DNA of 64,000 nt from Calothrix sp. NIES-4101 (GTDB lineage: Bacteria; Cyanobacteriota; Cyanobacteriia; Cyanobacteriales; Nostocaceae). A program made the position numbers and the translations under genes. Positions 35,901 through 44,641 of this stretch are shown in pieces (the stretch's first letter is position 1; each line of letters opens with the position of its first letter). The stretch covers positions 1,550,001 through 1,614,000 of the forward strand of contig AP018280.1 in the NCBI GenBank assembly GCA_004296455.1, written 5' to 3'. The notes beneath the pieces were generated by a model. It was not told the DNA's origin and did not search any database. It saw only the letters and a program-made list of their open reading frames with translations.

Positions 35901-36602
35901 ATGAGCGCAATTAACGCAATTAACACAATCAACACAAAACTTATTGTCAGCTTAGTTGCTTCCATTTCCGTACTCAGTACAGTTGCATTGCCTAGCCACG
36001 CCCAAACCACACCGACAACTCAACCTGGGGCATCTTCTCAAGTTCAACCTCCATCTTCACCCACTCCAGTAACTGCATCAGAAATTACGATTCCTCAAGA
36101 TACTGCCATCATCGTTTCTTTCCCCGCCGCCATTAACGTAGATGCTGGTCAAAAACAAGAATTTCCCGTCACAGTACCCCTTTCTAGCGCCATTAAAGAT
36201 GGACAAGGGAATGTGATTGCCCCCGAAAATACACCAGTTACTATTGTTCTTAAACCAACAAAAGGTGGTGTCAAAATTATTGCTCAATCAATTGTGGTCA
36301 ACGGTCGGATTGTGGCAATTAACGCTTCCAGCCAAATAATTCCCGGGACAACCATTACCCACAAACGCGCCAACGATAAAGCAGTGGAAAACGGTGCAAT
36401 TTGGGGCAGAATTGGTGGTAGTGCCCTTGGTTTTGTCTCCGGTGGCGACCCAGAAAAATTTGACCGTGGGGCAATGGGTGGTAGCTTAATCGGATTAGTT
36501 TCCGGGTTGCGATCGCCTGAAAATACCCGCATTGTCCAAATTCCCCAAAACAGCGTTTATGTATTGTCCCTGGAAGCCCCTATTCGTATCTCTGGACGGT
36601 AA
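35901..36602 (+). CDS. Exported protein with C-terminal glycine-rich segment
   Basis: 233 residues from the ATG at 35901, which has AAGGA 11-15 bases upstream and begins a good signal peptide (NTKLIVSLVASISVLSTVALPSHA). A Pro/Thr/Ser linker (about 33-62) precedes a beta-rich domain (ITIPQDTAIIVSFPAAINVDAGQ; TPVTIVLKPTKGGVKIIAQSIVVNGRIVAI). Near the C-terminus a glycine-rich stretch (GRIGGSALGFVSGGD, GAMGGSLIGLVSGL) resembles glycine-zipper membrane motifs. It is probably an envelope protein of unknown role. A hairpin and a long palindrome follow. Confidence 0.75.
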   Translation: MSAINAINTINTKLIVSLVASISVLSTVALPSHAQTTPTTQPGASSQVQPPSSPTPVTASEITIPQDTAIIVSFPAAINVDAGQKQEFPVTVPLSSAIKDGQGNVIAPENTPVTIVLKPTKGGVKIIAQSIVVNGRIVAINASSQIIPGTTITHKRANDKAVENGAIWGRIGGSALGFVSGGDPEKFDRGAMGGSLIGLVSGLRSPENTRIVQIPQNSVYVLSLEAPIRISGR

Positions 36603-36637
36603 AGGAATGGGAAATTGTGAAGCCAACCAAAATGATT

Positions 36638-36677
36638 GTAGGGCGACAAAATCTTTCTTTTGCCCCCTACCCTACAA
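36638..36677. terminator. Hairpin between convergent genes
   Basis: TGTAGGG/CCCTACA with an inner CAAAA/TTTTG pairing, 36 bases past the exported-protein stop. It may stop transcription from either side together with the following palindrome. Confidence 0.45.
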
Positions 36678-36681
36678 AGCA

Positions 36682-36713
36682 AATAAATTAATTATTAATA
36701 ATTAATTTATTTA
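36682..36713. repeat. Perfect 32-bp AT palindrome
   Basis: The 16-base half AAATAAATTAATTATT is followed directly by its exact complement. It lies between two convergent genes. It could extrude as a cruciform, act in bidirectional termination, or bind a protein. Confidence 0.85.
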
Positions 36714-36764
36714 TGAGTTTATTTTTTTACTCAGTGGTCAGCAATTAGTCATCACCACTCAAAA

Positions 36765-37574
36765 TTAACTCTCCGCATTAGACGGAGGTCGCCCAAAGAC
36801 TGGCGAGAGATAGGCAACAATAGCACCCATTGCGAAACCTGCAATATTACGAACCAAAGGCAGCCATTCCGAAGTGCGTGTCACAACAGGGCCAATCCCG
36901 AAGGCGAGGAATAAAATTCCCCACAAGGGAGAAAAAATCAAAGCCCACTGCCAAGCAAAAGCTTGTCCTTCTTTACGGGGTTGTGAGGCGAAACCGCAAA
37001 TTACACCACCAATAGTCGAAGTAATTAGGGTGAGAATCCATTGTTCCCGTGGCAGTCCCGGTACAACGCTACAACCACCCCGGCGCAAACAACTCTCCAC
37101 AGTCTTCAAAGTATCAAGAATTGCTTGGTCTTCGCCATTTTCGCGGACATAATACAAATTCCCAAATCGAGTTTGCAGTTCAATCCAGAATGTCCGAGAT
37201 AGGAGATTGTATACTGCGTCACCAACGCTAAAGCTAAGAATGTTACCACCACGAGAATCGGCAACTAGCAAAATACTCTTGTCATCTAAGCCCCAAAAAT
37301 TGATAACCGCCCGACCAGGAGTTTTATCATACTGGGTCAGAACTCGTAATTTCCAGCCAGTTTCCTCCTGAAAATTATTAAGTTCTTGAATTAAATTTTT
37401 TTCTTGAATGTCGGTGAGGGTTTTGGCTAAATCGACAACTGGGGTGGGATGGTCTGGTAATAAATCTGGGTTGTCGTAGGCGTAAGCTGGGGTTGGTTGT
37501 ATTGCCCAAATTGAACTAGCTAAGAAAAATGCCGCCAAAAATGCCAAAATTCGCCGCCAAAAACAGTTTTGCAT
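36765..37574 (-). CDS. psb32: TPM-domain protein, Psb32-like
   Basis: 269 residues. A signal peptide ends near AYA (about residue 33); residues 42-165 are a TPM domain (PVVDLAKTLTDIQEKNLIQELNNFQEETGWKLRVLTQYDKTPG; GLDDKSILLVADSRGGNILSFSVGDAVYNLLSRTFW); residues 180-262 hold three membrane segments. This organisation matches cyanobacterial Psb32 and plant TLP18.3, thylakoid proteins that help photosystem II repair and protect it from photodamage. The name rests on architecture and length. It is convergent with the exported-protein gene. Confidence 0.8.
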   Translation of the reverse strand: MQNCFWRRILAFLAAFFLASSIWAIQPTPAYAYDNPDLLPDHPTPVVDLAKTLTDIQEKNLIQELNNFQEETGWKLRVLTQYDKTPGRAVINFWGLDDKSILLVADSRGGNILSFSVGDAVYNLLSRTFWIELQTRFGNLYYVRENGEDQAILDTLKTVESCLRRGGCSVVPGLPREQWILTLITSTIGGVICGFASQPRKEGQAFAWQWALIFSPLWGILFLAFGIGPVVTRTSEWLPLVRNIAGFAMGAIVAYLSPVFGRPPSNAES

Positions 37575-37982
37575 GGACTTTTATATATAAATCTAAACAG
37601 CGATCGCGAACAGCTCGTTTTAAAAGCTTAAAAGAAAAGTGATACTTTGTTACACTTTTTAACTTTAATCTAATCTTGGCGACGAAGGCAAAGGGTTTTT
37701 ATCGATTTCTGGATTATTTTTCAGGGAAAGCTGGTGACATAGTGATACCAATTCTCCAAAAGTAAGTAATGGATGGTGATGCGGGGACGTGGAGATGGAG
37801 AGACAGGGAGATTTATTTGATGTGTTGTCAGATTTGAGAGAAACGTGATTAAACCAAACTTGAAAAATATCAATGGGGAATGCTGGTAAATCTTTCTTGT
37901 GAATGAGGAAAAGTTTAAAAATTGAAACATCAAAATTTTTGTTTCTAGAAGCTTTTTAAGCTTTTCCCCTGTTTTTCTGGCA
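37575..37982. other. Spacer with a dispersed repeat
   Basis: A 408-bp gene-free stretch upstream of psb32 and downstream of the CO2-uptake operon. It includes the fullest copy of the dispersed repeat (37748-37850). Confidence 0.5.
37748..37850 (+). repeat. Dispersed intergenic repeat, longest copy
   Basis: Blocks AGTAATGGATGGTGATGCGG and TGTGTTGTCAGATTTGAGAG flank a purine-rich insert (GGACGTGGAGATGGAGAGAC). Shorter copies lie at 20601-20680 and about 29754-29835; a fragment lies at about 28323-28360. Confidence 0.6.
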
Positions 37983-39305
37983 TCACCGATAATCTTGACT
38001 TTGGATTTGGCGCAATTTAGCGGCATCCCGCATACCGTATTCGCTACGACAGAAGCGGTTGAGCTGGGCTTCAAAAAAATCGCGGTTGGCTTGTAAATGT
38101 CTGGGGTTGGGGTCATCTAATGGATATAACAGTGCTGTCCGCAATGCTTGAATAACTGCGGAAGTGACGTTATACATAGATCGCTGGAAACTAACTCCCA
38201 ATTGAATCAGCATGTCTTCTTCACCACGACAATGTTGCTGATAATAATCCACCAGATATTTTGGTAAAAAGTGCAACATGTCTTGCATTAACAATGTGGG
38301 TGGAATGCCCGCAGTGCCCACGGGGAATACGTCTGCATAAAGAATTCCGTAGTGGAAGTCTTTTTGCTCGTCGGGTACTTGACCCGCTTGAGCATTGTAT
38401 GATTTTGTACCACGGAAGGGGGCTGTACGGTAAAAGACAGCTTCAACGTAGGGTAATGCGGCTTCGTATAACCAGGTAAAACCCTTAGATTTAGGAATGA
38501 TTTCGTAGCATTCACCCTTAATATAGACGTGGTGGTAAATAGGACGACCTGCGATCGCAAAGATGCCATTAACCAAGAAGTTCATAGCATCGGGTACTCC
38601 TTTGAAGCCACCTTCGTCATAAATATCGGACATTTCAAAGAAGACGGGAGCCATGACTTCCCAGAATAAGCCGAGATTGGCGTAGTATGACATCTGCCGG
38701 CACTGTTCCAAAAACATATCGGGGAAGAGTTTGTAAAGTGCCAACATTGCGGGATTGCCTTGAAAGTAGGCTTTGATTGCTCTATCTGCGTTAGCTCGAT
38801 ATTCGTCAGAGTCTAGATAAGCATCAAATTTATTCACAGGTGCATACATTTGTCGATGCCAGAGCATTGCCCGCATACAAGCTTCGGCAAACTCCATGTT
38901 TACCCTGTCATGGAGTAGGTGATGGAGTAATTTGGGCATTTTGGTGGTTTCACCTTTTTCCATAAATGCCAAAAGTTCGGGGTGGGCTGTAGCGACACCG
39001 CGCCAAATTCTTAAGTCGGCATCATCACCTGCATAGTGGTTGTGACGCTGTAAATATTCATCGGAAATAAAGTATTTAAAAAAGGGAAATGGGTCTAAAA
39101 ATACCTGTTCGGCAATATAAAGTAAATCACGCCAATAGAAATCCATCGGTACTGCGTAAGCTTTATAAATACCGATAATTTGCATTAAGTTTTCTGGTGT
39201 ATCAGGTAGCATTGAGCCACCAGCTTCGAGTCGATGAATAATTTCCGCGAATTCATGTGTTGAAGGTGGTAGTTTAGTTGTTGATTTTTCTGGTGTTAGT
39301 ACCAT
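37983..39305 (-). CDS. CO2 hydration protein of the NDH-1MS complex (CupA/CupB, ChpX/Y family)
   Basis: 440 residues. Cup proteins attach to the specialised NDH-1 complexes and convert CO2 to bicarbonate in the cytoplasm, driven by cyclic electron flow; they are thought to act as unusual carbonic anhydrases. Family marks include GGSMLPDTPENLMQIIG, HNHYAGDDADLRIWRG, the His/Asp/Glu-rich LLHHLLHDRVNMEFAEACM and TAGIPPTLLMQDMLHFLP. It is 37 bp after ndhD and clearly in its operon. CupS, which often follows cupA, is absent here; with the sequence character this leans to the CupB (constitutive, low-affinity) side, but I do not claim the paralogue. Confidence 0.9.
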   Translation of the reverse strand: MVLTPEKSTTKLPPSTHEFAEIIHRLEAGGSMLPDTPENLMQIIGIYKAYAVPMDFYWRDLLYIAEQVFLDPFPFFKYFISDEYLQRHNHYAGDDADLRIWRGVATAHPELLAFMEKGETTKMPKLLHHLLHDRVNMEFAEACMRAMLWHRQMYAPVNKFDAYLDSDEYRANADRAIKAYFQGNPAMLALYKLFPDMFLEQCRQMSYYANLGLFWEVMAPVFFEMSDIYDEGGFKGVPDAMNFLVNGIFAIAGRPIYHHVYIKGECYEIIPKSKGFTWLYEAALPYVEAVFYRTAPFRGTKSYNAQAGQVPDEQKDFHYGILYADVFPVGTAGIPPTLLMQDMLHFLPKYLVDYYQQHCRGEEDMLIQLGVSFQRSMYNVTSAVIQALRTALLYPLDDPNPRHLQANRDFFEAQLNRFCRSEYGMRDAAKLRQIQSQDYR

Positions 39306-39342
39306 GGATACTTTCCTATTTGAGATTGTGAATTTTAGGTAA

Positions 39343-40854
39343 TTATTTCAGTACTATTTGTGGAGAAACTGTTTTTGTGATTTGTGTCTCGATTTGGGGA
39401 ATTGCTGCCACCATTGCTGAAGTTGTGGGTTCACTCCAACGTACTAACAAATTTGGTTTGACTCCGAGGAAAATAATTAATGCCGCTAAGATAAAAGCTG
39501 GCATTTTTTCTGACCAAAAAACTTGGGGATAGTAAGCTAAATTATTATCCAATTTGCCAAAACAGGTACGGTTGAGGAGGATAACGAAATACACCGCAGT
39601 TAAACCTGTGGCAATTACACACATTAAGGTGGGAATTGGGAATACTGAGAAACTGCCTTGGAAAACGATAAATTCAGCGATGAATCCAGTCATCCCCGGA
39701 ATTCCCGCACTTGCCATTCCTCCTAATACTAAGAATGCACTGATAAGAGGTAAGCCACGAATCGGACTCATTAAACCGTTGAGTTTATCGAGTTCACGAG
39801 TACCCACCTTCGCTTCGACAACCCCAACTAGGTGGAAGAGAATCGCTAAGATAATGCCGTGACTAAACATTTGGGCGATCGCACCTACGAGTGCTAGAGG
39901 TGTACTAGCAGCACCAGCGAGGAGAATATAACCCATGTGTCCAATGGAACTATAAGCAACCATTCGCTTAATATCTTTTTGAGCGATCGCAGTTAGAGTT
40001 CCATAAATGGCACTACCTGCACCCCAAATTGCTAATGTTGGGGCGATTGTGCTCCAAGCATTGGGAAACATTGCCAGACCAAATCTAAGTAAACCGTAGG
40101 TTCCCAGTTTTGCTAATACCCCACCCAACAAAATTGCGATCGGTGCAGATGCTTCGACGTAGGCATCTGGCAACCATGTATGAAATGGTACTAAGGGAAT
40201 TTTGATTCCAAAGCCCAAGACAATCCCGATTAGGAGAATTAATTGTAATGTTGCTGACAGGGATTGTGTGGAAATGTCGCTCATAGCAAAGGATTTGGAG
40301 CCTGTCAACCACACCATTCCCAAGAATGTAGCCAGAATTAATGCGCCGGAAACCGCAGTATAAATTAAAAATTTAATGCCAGCGTAAGCTCTTTTTTCGC
40401 CACCCCAAATTGAAATTAATAGATAAAAGGGAATTAATTCTAATTCGTAGAACAGGAAAAACAGCAGTAAATTTTCTGCCATGAATGCCCCGGCAACTCC
40501 ACCACTCACAAGTAAAACTAAGGAGTAGAAAAAGCGAGGGCGTGGTGTATCTTTGCTACTGCTATAAATCGCAATCCAGGTTAAAAGACTATTTAAAACC
40601 AGCATCAAAATGGATAATCCATCCACACCTAGCTGATAATTTAATCCCAAGGTTTCGTTCCAAGGAATATTTTCTTGCAGTTGCATTCCTGGATTCGCCA
40701 CATCAAATTTTAATAAGATGAAAAGATTCCAAAGTAGTGTTAATCCAGAGATGAATAGGCCAACTAATCTCACATTAACAGCAGGTAGTTTTTGGGGGAG
40801 CAAAGCAATTAGTAGCGCTCCAATGATTGGTACCCAAATTAAAACACTTAGCAT
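39343..40854 (-). CDS. ndhD: NDH-1 subunit 4 of the CO2-uptake type (NdhD3/D4)
   Basis: 503 residues with about 14 membrane helices: antiporter-like proton-pumping subunit. The key motifs are LFYELELIPFYLL (membrane glutamate), [24 protein letters not shown] with the pumping Lys, and SHGIILAILFHL. The PDAYVEASAP variant separates this branch from the respiratory NdhD at 1.6-3.2 kb ([10 protein letters not shown]). It lies between ndhF (144-bp gap) and the cup gene (37-bp gap). This trio forms the distal membrane arm specific to the NDH-1MS complexes. Confidence 0.92.
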   Translation of the reverse strand: MLSVLIWVPIIGALLIALLPQKLPAVNVRLVGLFISGLTLLWNLFILLKFDVANPGMQLQENIPWNETLGLNYQLGVDGLSILMLVLNSLLTWIAIYSSSKDTPRPRFFYSLVLLVSGGVAGAFMAENLLLFFLFYELELIPFYLLISIWGGEKRAYAGIKFLIYTAVSGALILATFLGMVWLTGSKSFAMSDISTQSLSATLQLILLIGIVLGFGIKIPLVPFHTWLPDAYVEASAPIAILLGGVLAKLGTYGLLRFGLAMFPNAWSTIAPTLAIWGAGSAIYGTLTAIAQKDIKRMVAYSSIGHMGYILLAGAASTPLALVGAIAQMFSHGIILAILFHLVGVVEAKVGTRELDKLNGLMSPIRGLPLISAFLVLGGMASAGIPGMTGFIAEFIVFQGSFSVFPIPTLMCVIATGLTAVYFVILLNRTCFGKLDNNLAYYPQVFWSEKMPAFILAALIIFLGVKPNLLVRWSEPTTSAMVAAIPQIETQITKTVSPQIVLK

Positions 40855-40998
40855 GATTTATTGGTAATTTATTGATTTTTGAGTGGTTAAATTGGATGTT
40901 TTTAATCAATGAAATGAAAGGGGGAAAAGATTATTTTCCCTTAGTTTGAGATATATTTAGGGTAAATATTCGGGTCAATTAGACTCACAAAATCACAA

Positions 40999-42888
40999 TT
41001 ACAGAGTTGGCAACATCGATACTGAAGCTGACATTAAATCTAAAAATTGGTCACCCCAGAATTGCCAAGTTACAAATGCGCCCAATACACTCACTCCCAA
41101 CAACACTGTGAGTGCATAAAACTGAGTTTGTCCCGAATTGCTATATTTCAGACCTTCACCGCCACCGAGGGAAAGTAAACCAACCAAATTAACGATGCCA
41201 TCAACTACAAAACGGTCAAGAATGTCGGTAAGTTTGGAAATTAAATCAACACCCAAAACAATACTTGCTTTGTAGATTTTCGGTGTATAAAAGTCGTAGG
41301 CAAGTAAATTTTGTAAAGGTTTAAAAGGCAAACGTACAGGTTTGGGGATAATATTCCCTAGATAAATCACACAACTTAAGCTGCAACCAAAAATGCTCGA
41401 CCAAATCAACAGTAACGCCACATCTTTATTAATCATTGCCCAACTTGGTAACAGTGACAGACTTTGTAACACCAAAGGTAAATGCAACACAAAGCCGAAT
41501 AGAATTACCATTGGTAATGTCATCTGCCAAGAAACTTCAGGCGATCGCTCGCTCATCTGTTTGGCTTTCCCACCCCAAATTAAGCCAAATTCACGAGTTA
41601 AACTAAATGCTGTCAAAGCATTAACTAGAACAATTACCCCCACCAATACAGGGTGAGTTGTCCAGAGTGCGTCTGCAAGCTCCAACATTGCCCAGAAACT
41701 ACCCAAGGGAGGAAAACCAATCAATCCCAAAGTCCCAACTACATAAGCTAATCCAGAAATGGGACGACGAGACCACAAACCACCCAATTGGGTCACATTC
41801 TGAGTAATACTATTCCAAATTACCCCGCCAGTTGCCATAACTAGTAATGCCGCCCCTAAAGCATGACTGAGTACCAATAACAGCGCCGCCTCATCCTGTT
41901 GGGTTCCCACAGCAATAAACACCAAACCCATATAAGCACTTACCGAATAAGACAAACAGCGCTTCATATCAATTTGGGCGATCGCAATTAAAGAAGCACC
42001 CACAGATGTCACAGCACCAATGGCAATCATTGCCGAAGATACAAATGGCGATAAGCTAAATACAGGCTGCAATTTAATTAATATCCAGGCACCTGTAGCA
42101 ACAACCACCGAGTTCCGTAAGATTGTACTGGGAACTGGGCCTTCCATCGCTTCATCTAACCACAGATGCAGTGGAAACTGGGCACATTTACCCATCGGCC
42201 CCGCAATCAACGCCAAGCAAACTAAAGTAATAATTTTGGGGTCAACTTGAGCAGTGGCAGCCCATGTGGCTAAATCTGTATAATTCCAAGTTCCTGCTAA
42301 GGGAAATAAACCCAATACACCCATTAACAAAAATAAATCTCCCACCCGTTTGGTTAAGAATGCGTCACGGGCACCCGTCACCACCAAGGGTTGACTAAAC
42401 CACAGTCCCACCAACAAATAGGTTCCTAGGGTCAATATTTCCAGAATTACATAGCTAAAGAAGAGATTGTTGCATAGGGCTAAAGCACATAATCCCCCTT
42501 CAAACAATCCTAGAAGTGAGAAAAAACGACCCCAACCCCAGTCCATCTCCATGTAGCCAATCGCATAAATCTGCGCCAAAAAATTCAAACCGCAGATTAC
42601 AACCAAGGCTGTGACACTAACTGAAGATATTTCTATGTCTATGGAGAGATTCAAACCAGCAGTCGAAAGCCAAGGAATAAAGATTTCCTTTGGTGGTTGA
42701 TTCCAAGTTGCCGATAGGGCGATCGCGCTATGAATCAACGAAGAAAATGTCATAATTAGGTTGACGTAACCAGCTGGTCTTGGCCCTGTGCGACGTATAA
42801 TCCCTGGTGACCAAGGTAGTGCTAAAAGCCCACCTAATAAGGCGTAGCATGGCACCAACCAAACGGTGTCAAGCAAGTACTGAACCAT
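40999..42888 (-). CDS. ndhF: NDH-1 subunit 5 of the CO2-uptake type (NdhF3/F4)
   Basis: 629 residues from the ATG at 42888 (a TTG codon directly before it is ignored). About 16 membrane segments. Antiporter-like distal subunit: GPMGKCAQFPLHLWLDEAMEGPVPSTILRNS holds the proton-channel lysine and the conserved loop, and TKRVGDLFLLMGVLGL is typical of NdhF. The C-terminal part (about 530-630) contains the lateral helix and last membrane helix. First gene of the ndhF-ndhD-cup operon, whose promoter should lie in the 410-bp region upstream. No LysR regulator (CmpR/CcmR type) is present nearby. Confidence 0.93.
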   Translation of the reverse strand: MVQYLLDTVWLVPCYALLGGLLALPWSPGIIRRTGPRPAGYVNLIMTFSSLIHSAIALSATWNQPPKEIFIPWLSTAGLNLSIDIEISSVSVTALVVICGLNFLAQIYAIGYMEMDWGWGRFFSLLGLFEGGLCALALCNNLFFSYVILEILTLGTYLLVGLWFSQPLVVTGARDAFLTKRVGDLFLLMGVLGLFPLAGTWNYTDLATWAATAQVDPKIITLVCLALIAGPMGKCAQFPLHLWLDEAMEGPVPSTILRNSVVVATGAWILIKLQPVFSLSPFVSSAMIAIGAVTSVGASLIAIAQIDMKRCLSYSVSAYMGLVFIAVGTQQDEAALLLVLSHALGAALLVMATGGVIWNSITQNVTQLGGLWSRRPISGLAYVVGTLGLIGFPPLGSFWAMLELADALWTTHPVLVGVIVLVNALTAFSLTREFGLIWGGKAKQMSERSPEVSWQMTLPMVILFGFVLHLPLVLQSLSLLPSWAMINKDVALLLIWSSIFGCSLSCVIYLGNIIPKPVRLPFKPLQNLLAYDFYTPKIYKASIVLGVDLISKLTDILDRFVVDGIVNLVGLLSLGGGEGLKYSNSGQTQFYALTVLLGVSVLGAFVTWQFWGDQFLDLMSASVSMLPTL

Positions 42889-43301
42889 CAATTTACCTCT
42901 AGATTTGCAGCATTAACCAGGGGTTGTCATCAATAGTCCTTTCACCACTGACACCCCAATTTTGCAAGTTATGCAAATTTCATATTTACTTAATCTTGAT
43001 AGTTATAGAGTAGCTTTATATTGCTCAAAATGGAATTGTTTGATTGAGAAAAATCAACGATAGGAACTCTAAATAATACTTATACCCACACCCATTATCA
43101 TGTCTAATCATAAGTATATTATTTAGTCTATACTTGGTGTCGAAAGCTTGAATATGACCTTGATGCGAAGATGTGCAGGACTTTATATCCTTCAGATGCA
43201 AATGAAAGAGAGGAACGATAATTATAATTAACATATTTAAAAACCCGATTTCTTGGCTATAAATATAGCTGAAAAGCGGGTTTATCAGCATTTGAGTAAT
43301 T
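42889..43301. other. Upstream region of the CO2-uptake operon
   Basis: A gene-free stretch of about 410 bp. It includes a hairpin AAACCCG/CGGGTTT with an inner GGCTATA/TATAGCT at 43241-43283, which lies just past the small membrane protein gene and may be its terminator. No clear operator is recognised upstream of ndhF. Confidence 0.4.
43241..43283 (-). terminator. Hairpin downstream of the 58-aa gene
   Basis: AAACCCG pairs with CGGGTTT; an inner stem GGCTATA/TATAGC stacks within. On the minus strand it follows the 58-aa gene's stop by 19 bases, but no strong T-run follows. Confidence 0.45.
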
Positions 43302-43478
43302 TTAGTCAGATTGAGAGGAATGAATGTAGGAAACAAACACAGGCTGATTGACTTGGCTAATTGGCGCAGGTTTCATTTCACCACGAAAGTCGAGGAATTG
43401 GACAATAATTAGATATACAATTGCTAAAATAATCGAAATTGCACCAGTAACTACAGCTACTATCTTTGAGCGGTTCAT
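43302..43478 (-). CDS. Small single-helix membrane protein (58 aa), conserved cyanobacterial type
   Basis: A short gene translated by eye from ATG (43478) to TAA: starts MNRSKIVAVVTGAISIILA, continues IVYLIIVQFLDFRGEM, ends in a polar tail rich in Pro, Gln and Ser. One membrane helix (about residues 5-28) is followed by the QFLDFRGEM-x-PAP motif that I associate with a family of small cyanobacterial proteins of unknown function. Codon use is normal and the frame has no internal stop. It sits alone between the CO2-uptake operon and the polysaccharide cluster. Confidence 0.75.
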   Translation of the reverse strand: MNRSKIVAVVTGAISIILAIVYLIIVQFLDFRGEMKPAPISQVNQPVFVSYIHSSQSD

Positions 43479-43579
43479 CAATATATCCTAAATGTGATTG
43501 ACTTGATTAAATATATCAATTATCAATTTTATATTATAAATATTGCTGCTAAGTAGAAATCGTTAAAATTTGTAAAAGA

Positions 43580-44590
43580 TTAAACCAAGTAGTCAAATTG
43601 ATGCATAAAAATATTCAAAAATGAGCGGCAATTCTTTTTAGTAATTAAAATTAGGCAAATAATTCGCTCTGTATGTCGAAAACCGATGATTGCTCTAATT
43701 AAATGATAAAATTCCCTTGTACTATTACCTTCAAAATCAGGAAATCTAGTTAAAGCAGCATCGACTAATTTTAAATAGAGAGAATAATCAATAAAAAGAG
43801 CAGTTCTGGCTAAATCGAAATAACAAGCTGCTATTGCCCGACGATAATTATGTGAAAGTCGTTTTAATTCTAATAATTTTGATTCTGTCTTTTCTAAAAT
43901 TAAGCAATGAGAAGCTATCCAGCGTAGTTTAGAAGATGTGGAAACAGTAATATCACCATATCTTCGGTAAATAGAATAACAACCCGATTGATATTTAACT
44001 TTAGCTCCATTAATCACAACAGAAAGAAAGAAATCTCGATCTTGTGCAGCCGGCAAGTTTTCATCCCAGCCATCGCTATTTTCCACTGCTTGACGTTTGT
44101 AGAGTAGGGCGGCAACAGCTACCCACCATGTTGCTAAGAGTGATTCTAAAATATCTGTTTGTACACCGGAAATTTGAATATCAGCAAATTCAATAGTTTC
44201 ATTTTCGCGATGAAATTGATAACGCCAATCTCCGTAGACAACATCTGCGCCTGTGGATTCTAAAAATTTGACTTGACGCTCTATTTTTTCTGGGAAAATG
44301 TAATCATCTGCATCTAAAAATTGAATGTATTCTCCTTGTGACATTTTTATCCCCAGATTACGAGCATAATTTCCTCCACTATGGGGAATACTGCACCATT
44401 TGATTTTATTGGTATACTTATCACTATAATTGTTAATAATTTCTAAGGAGTTATCTGTGGAAGCATCATCAATAATAATAATTTCAAGATGAGGGTATGT
44501 TTGTTGCAAGCAACTATCAATGCTTTCCGATAACCATCTGCTAGCATTGAAGCAGGGGATAATAATAGATACTAATTTAGGGATATACAT
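43580..44590 (-). CDS. GT2 family glycosyltransferase
   Basis: 336 residues, GT-A fold. Motifs: VSIIIPCFNASRWLSESIDS (7-26), IIIDDASTDNS (37-47), NYARNLGIKMSQGEYIQFLDADD (74-96; the last triad is the metal/nucleotide site) and a QDRDFF-type acceptor loop (about 181-186). It transfers a nucleotide-sugar unit to a growing polysaccharide or lipid, in the cytosol. Last gene of a five-gene minus-strand cluster with a Wzm/Wzt exporter and two further glycosyltransferases, so it probably helps to build the exported glycan. Confidence 0.92.
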   Translation of the reverse strand: MYIPKLVSIIIPCFNASRWLSESIDSCLQQTYPHLEIIIIDDASTDNSLEIINNYSDKYTNKIKWCSIPHSGGNYARNLGIKMSQGEYIQFLDADDYIFPEKIERQVKFLESTGADVVYGDWRYQFHRENETIEFADIQISGVQTDILESLLATWWVAVAALLYKRQAVENSDGWDENLPAAQDRDFFLSVVINGAKVKYQSGCYSIYRRYGDITVSTSSKLRWIASHCLILEKTESKLLELKRLSHNYRRAIAACYFDLARTALFIDYSLYLKLVDAALTRFPDFEGNSTREFYHLIRAIIGFRHTERIICLILITKKNCRSFLNIFMHQFDYLV

Positions 44591-44641
44591 TTAACTTTGA
44601 TTTGTAAATATATAAATATTACTATCTTTAAACCATTATTA

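Noticed and set aside
37721-38116. A minus-strand frame overlapping the 3' end of the cup gene
   Set aside because: It lies in another frame of a well-conserved gene and of a dispersed repeat, with low-complexity content.
43025-43336. A 103-codon minus-strand frame overlapping the small 58-aa gene
   Set aside because: Composition is that of AT-rich non-coding DNA and it conflicts with the more convincing 58-aa membrane gene and its terminator-like hairpin.
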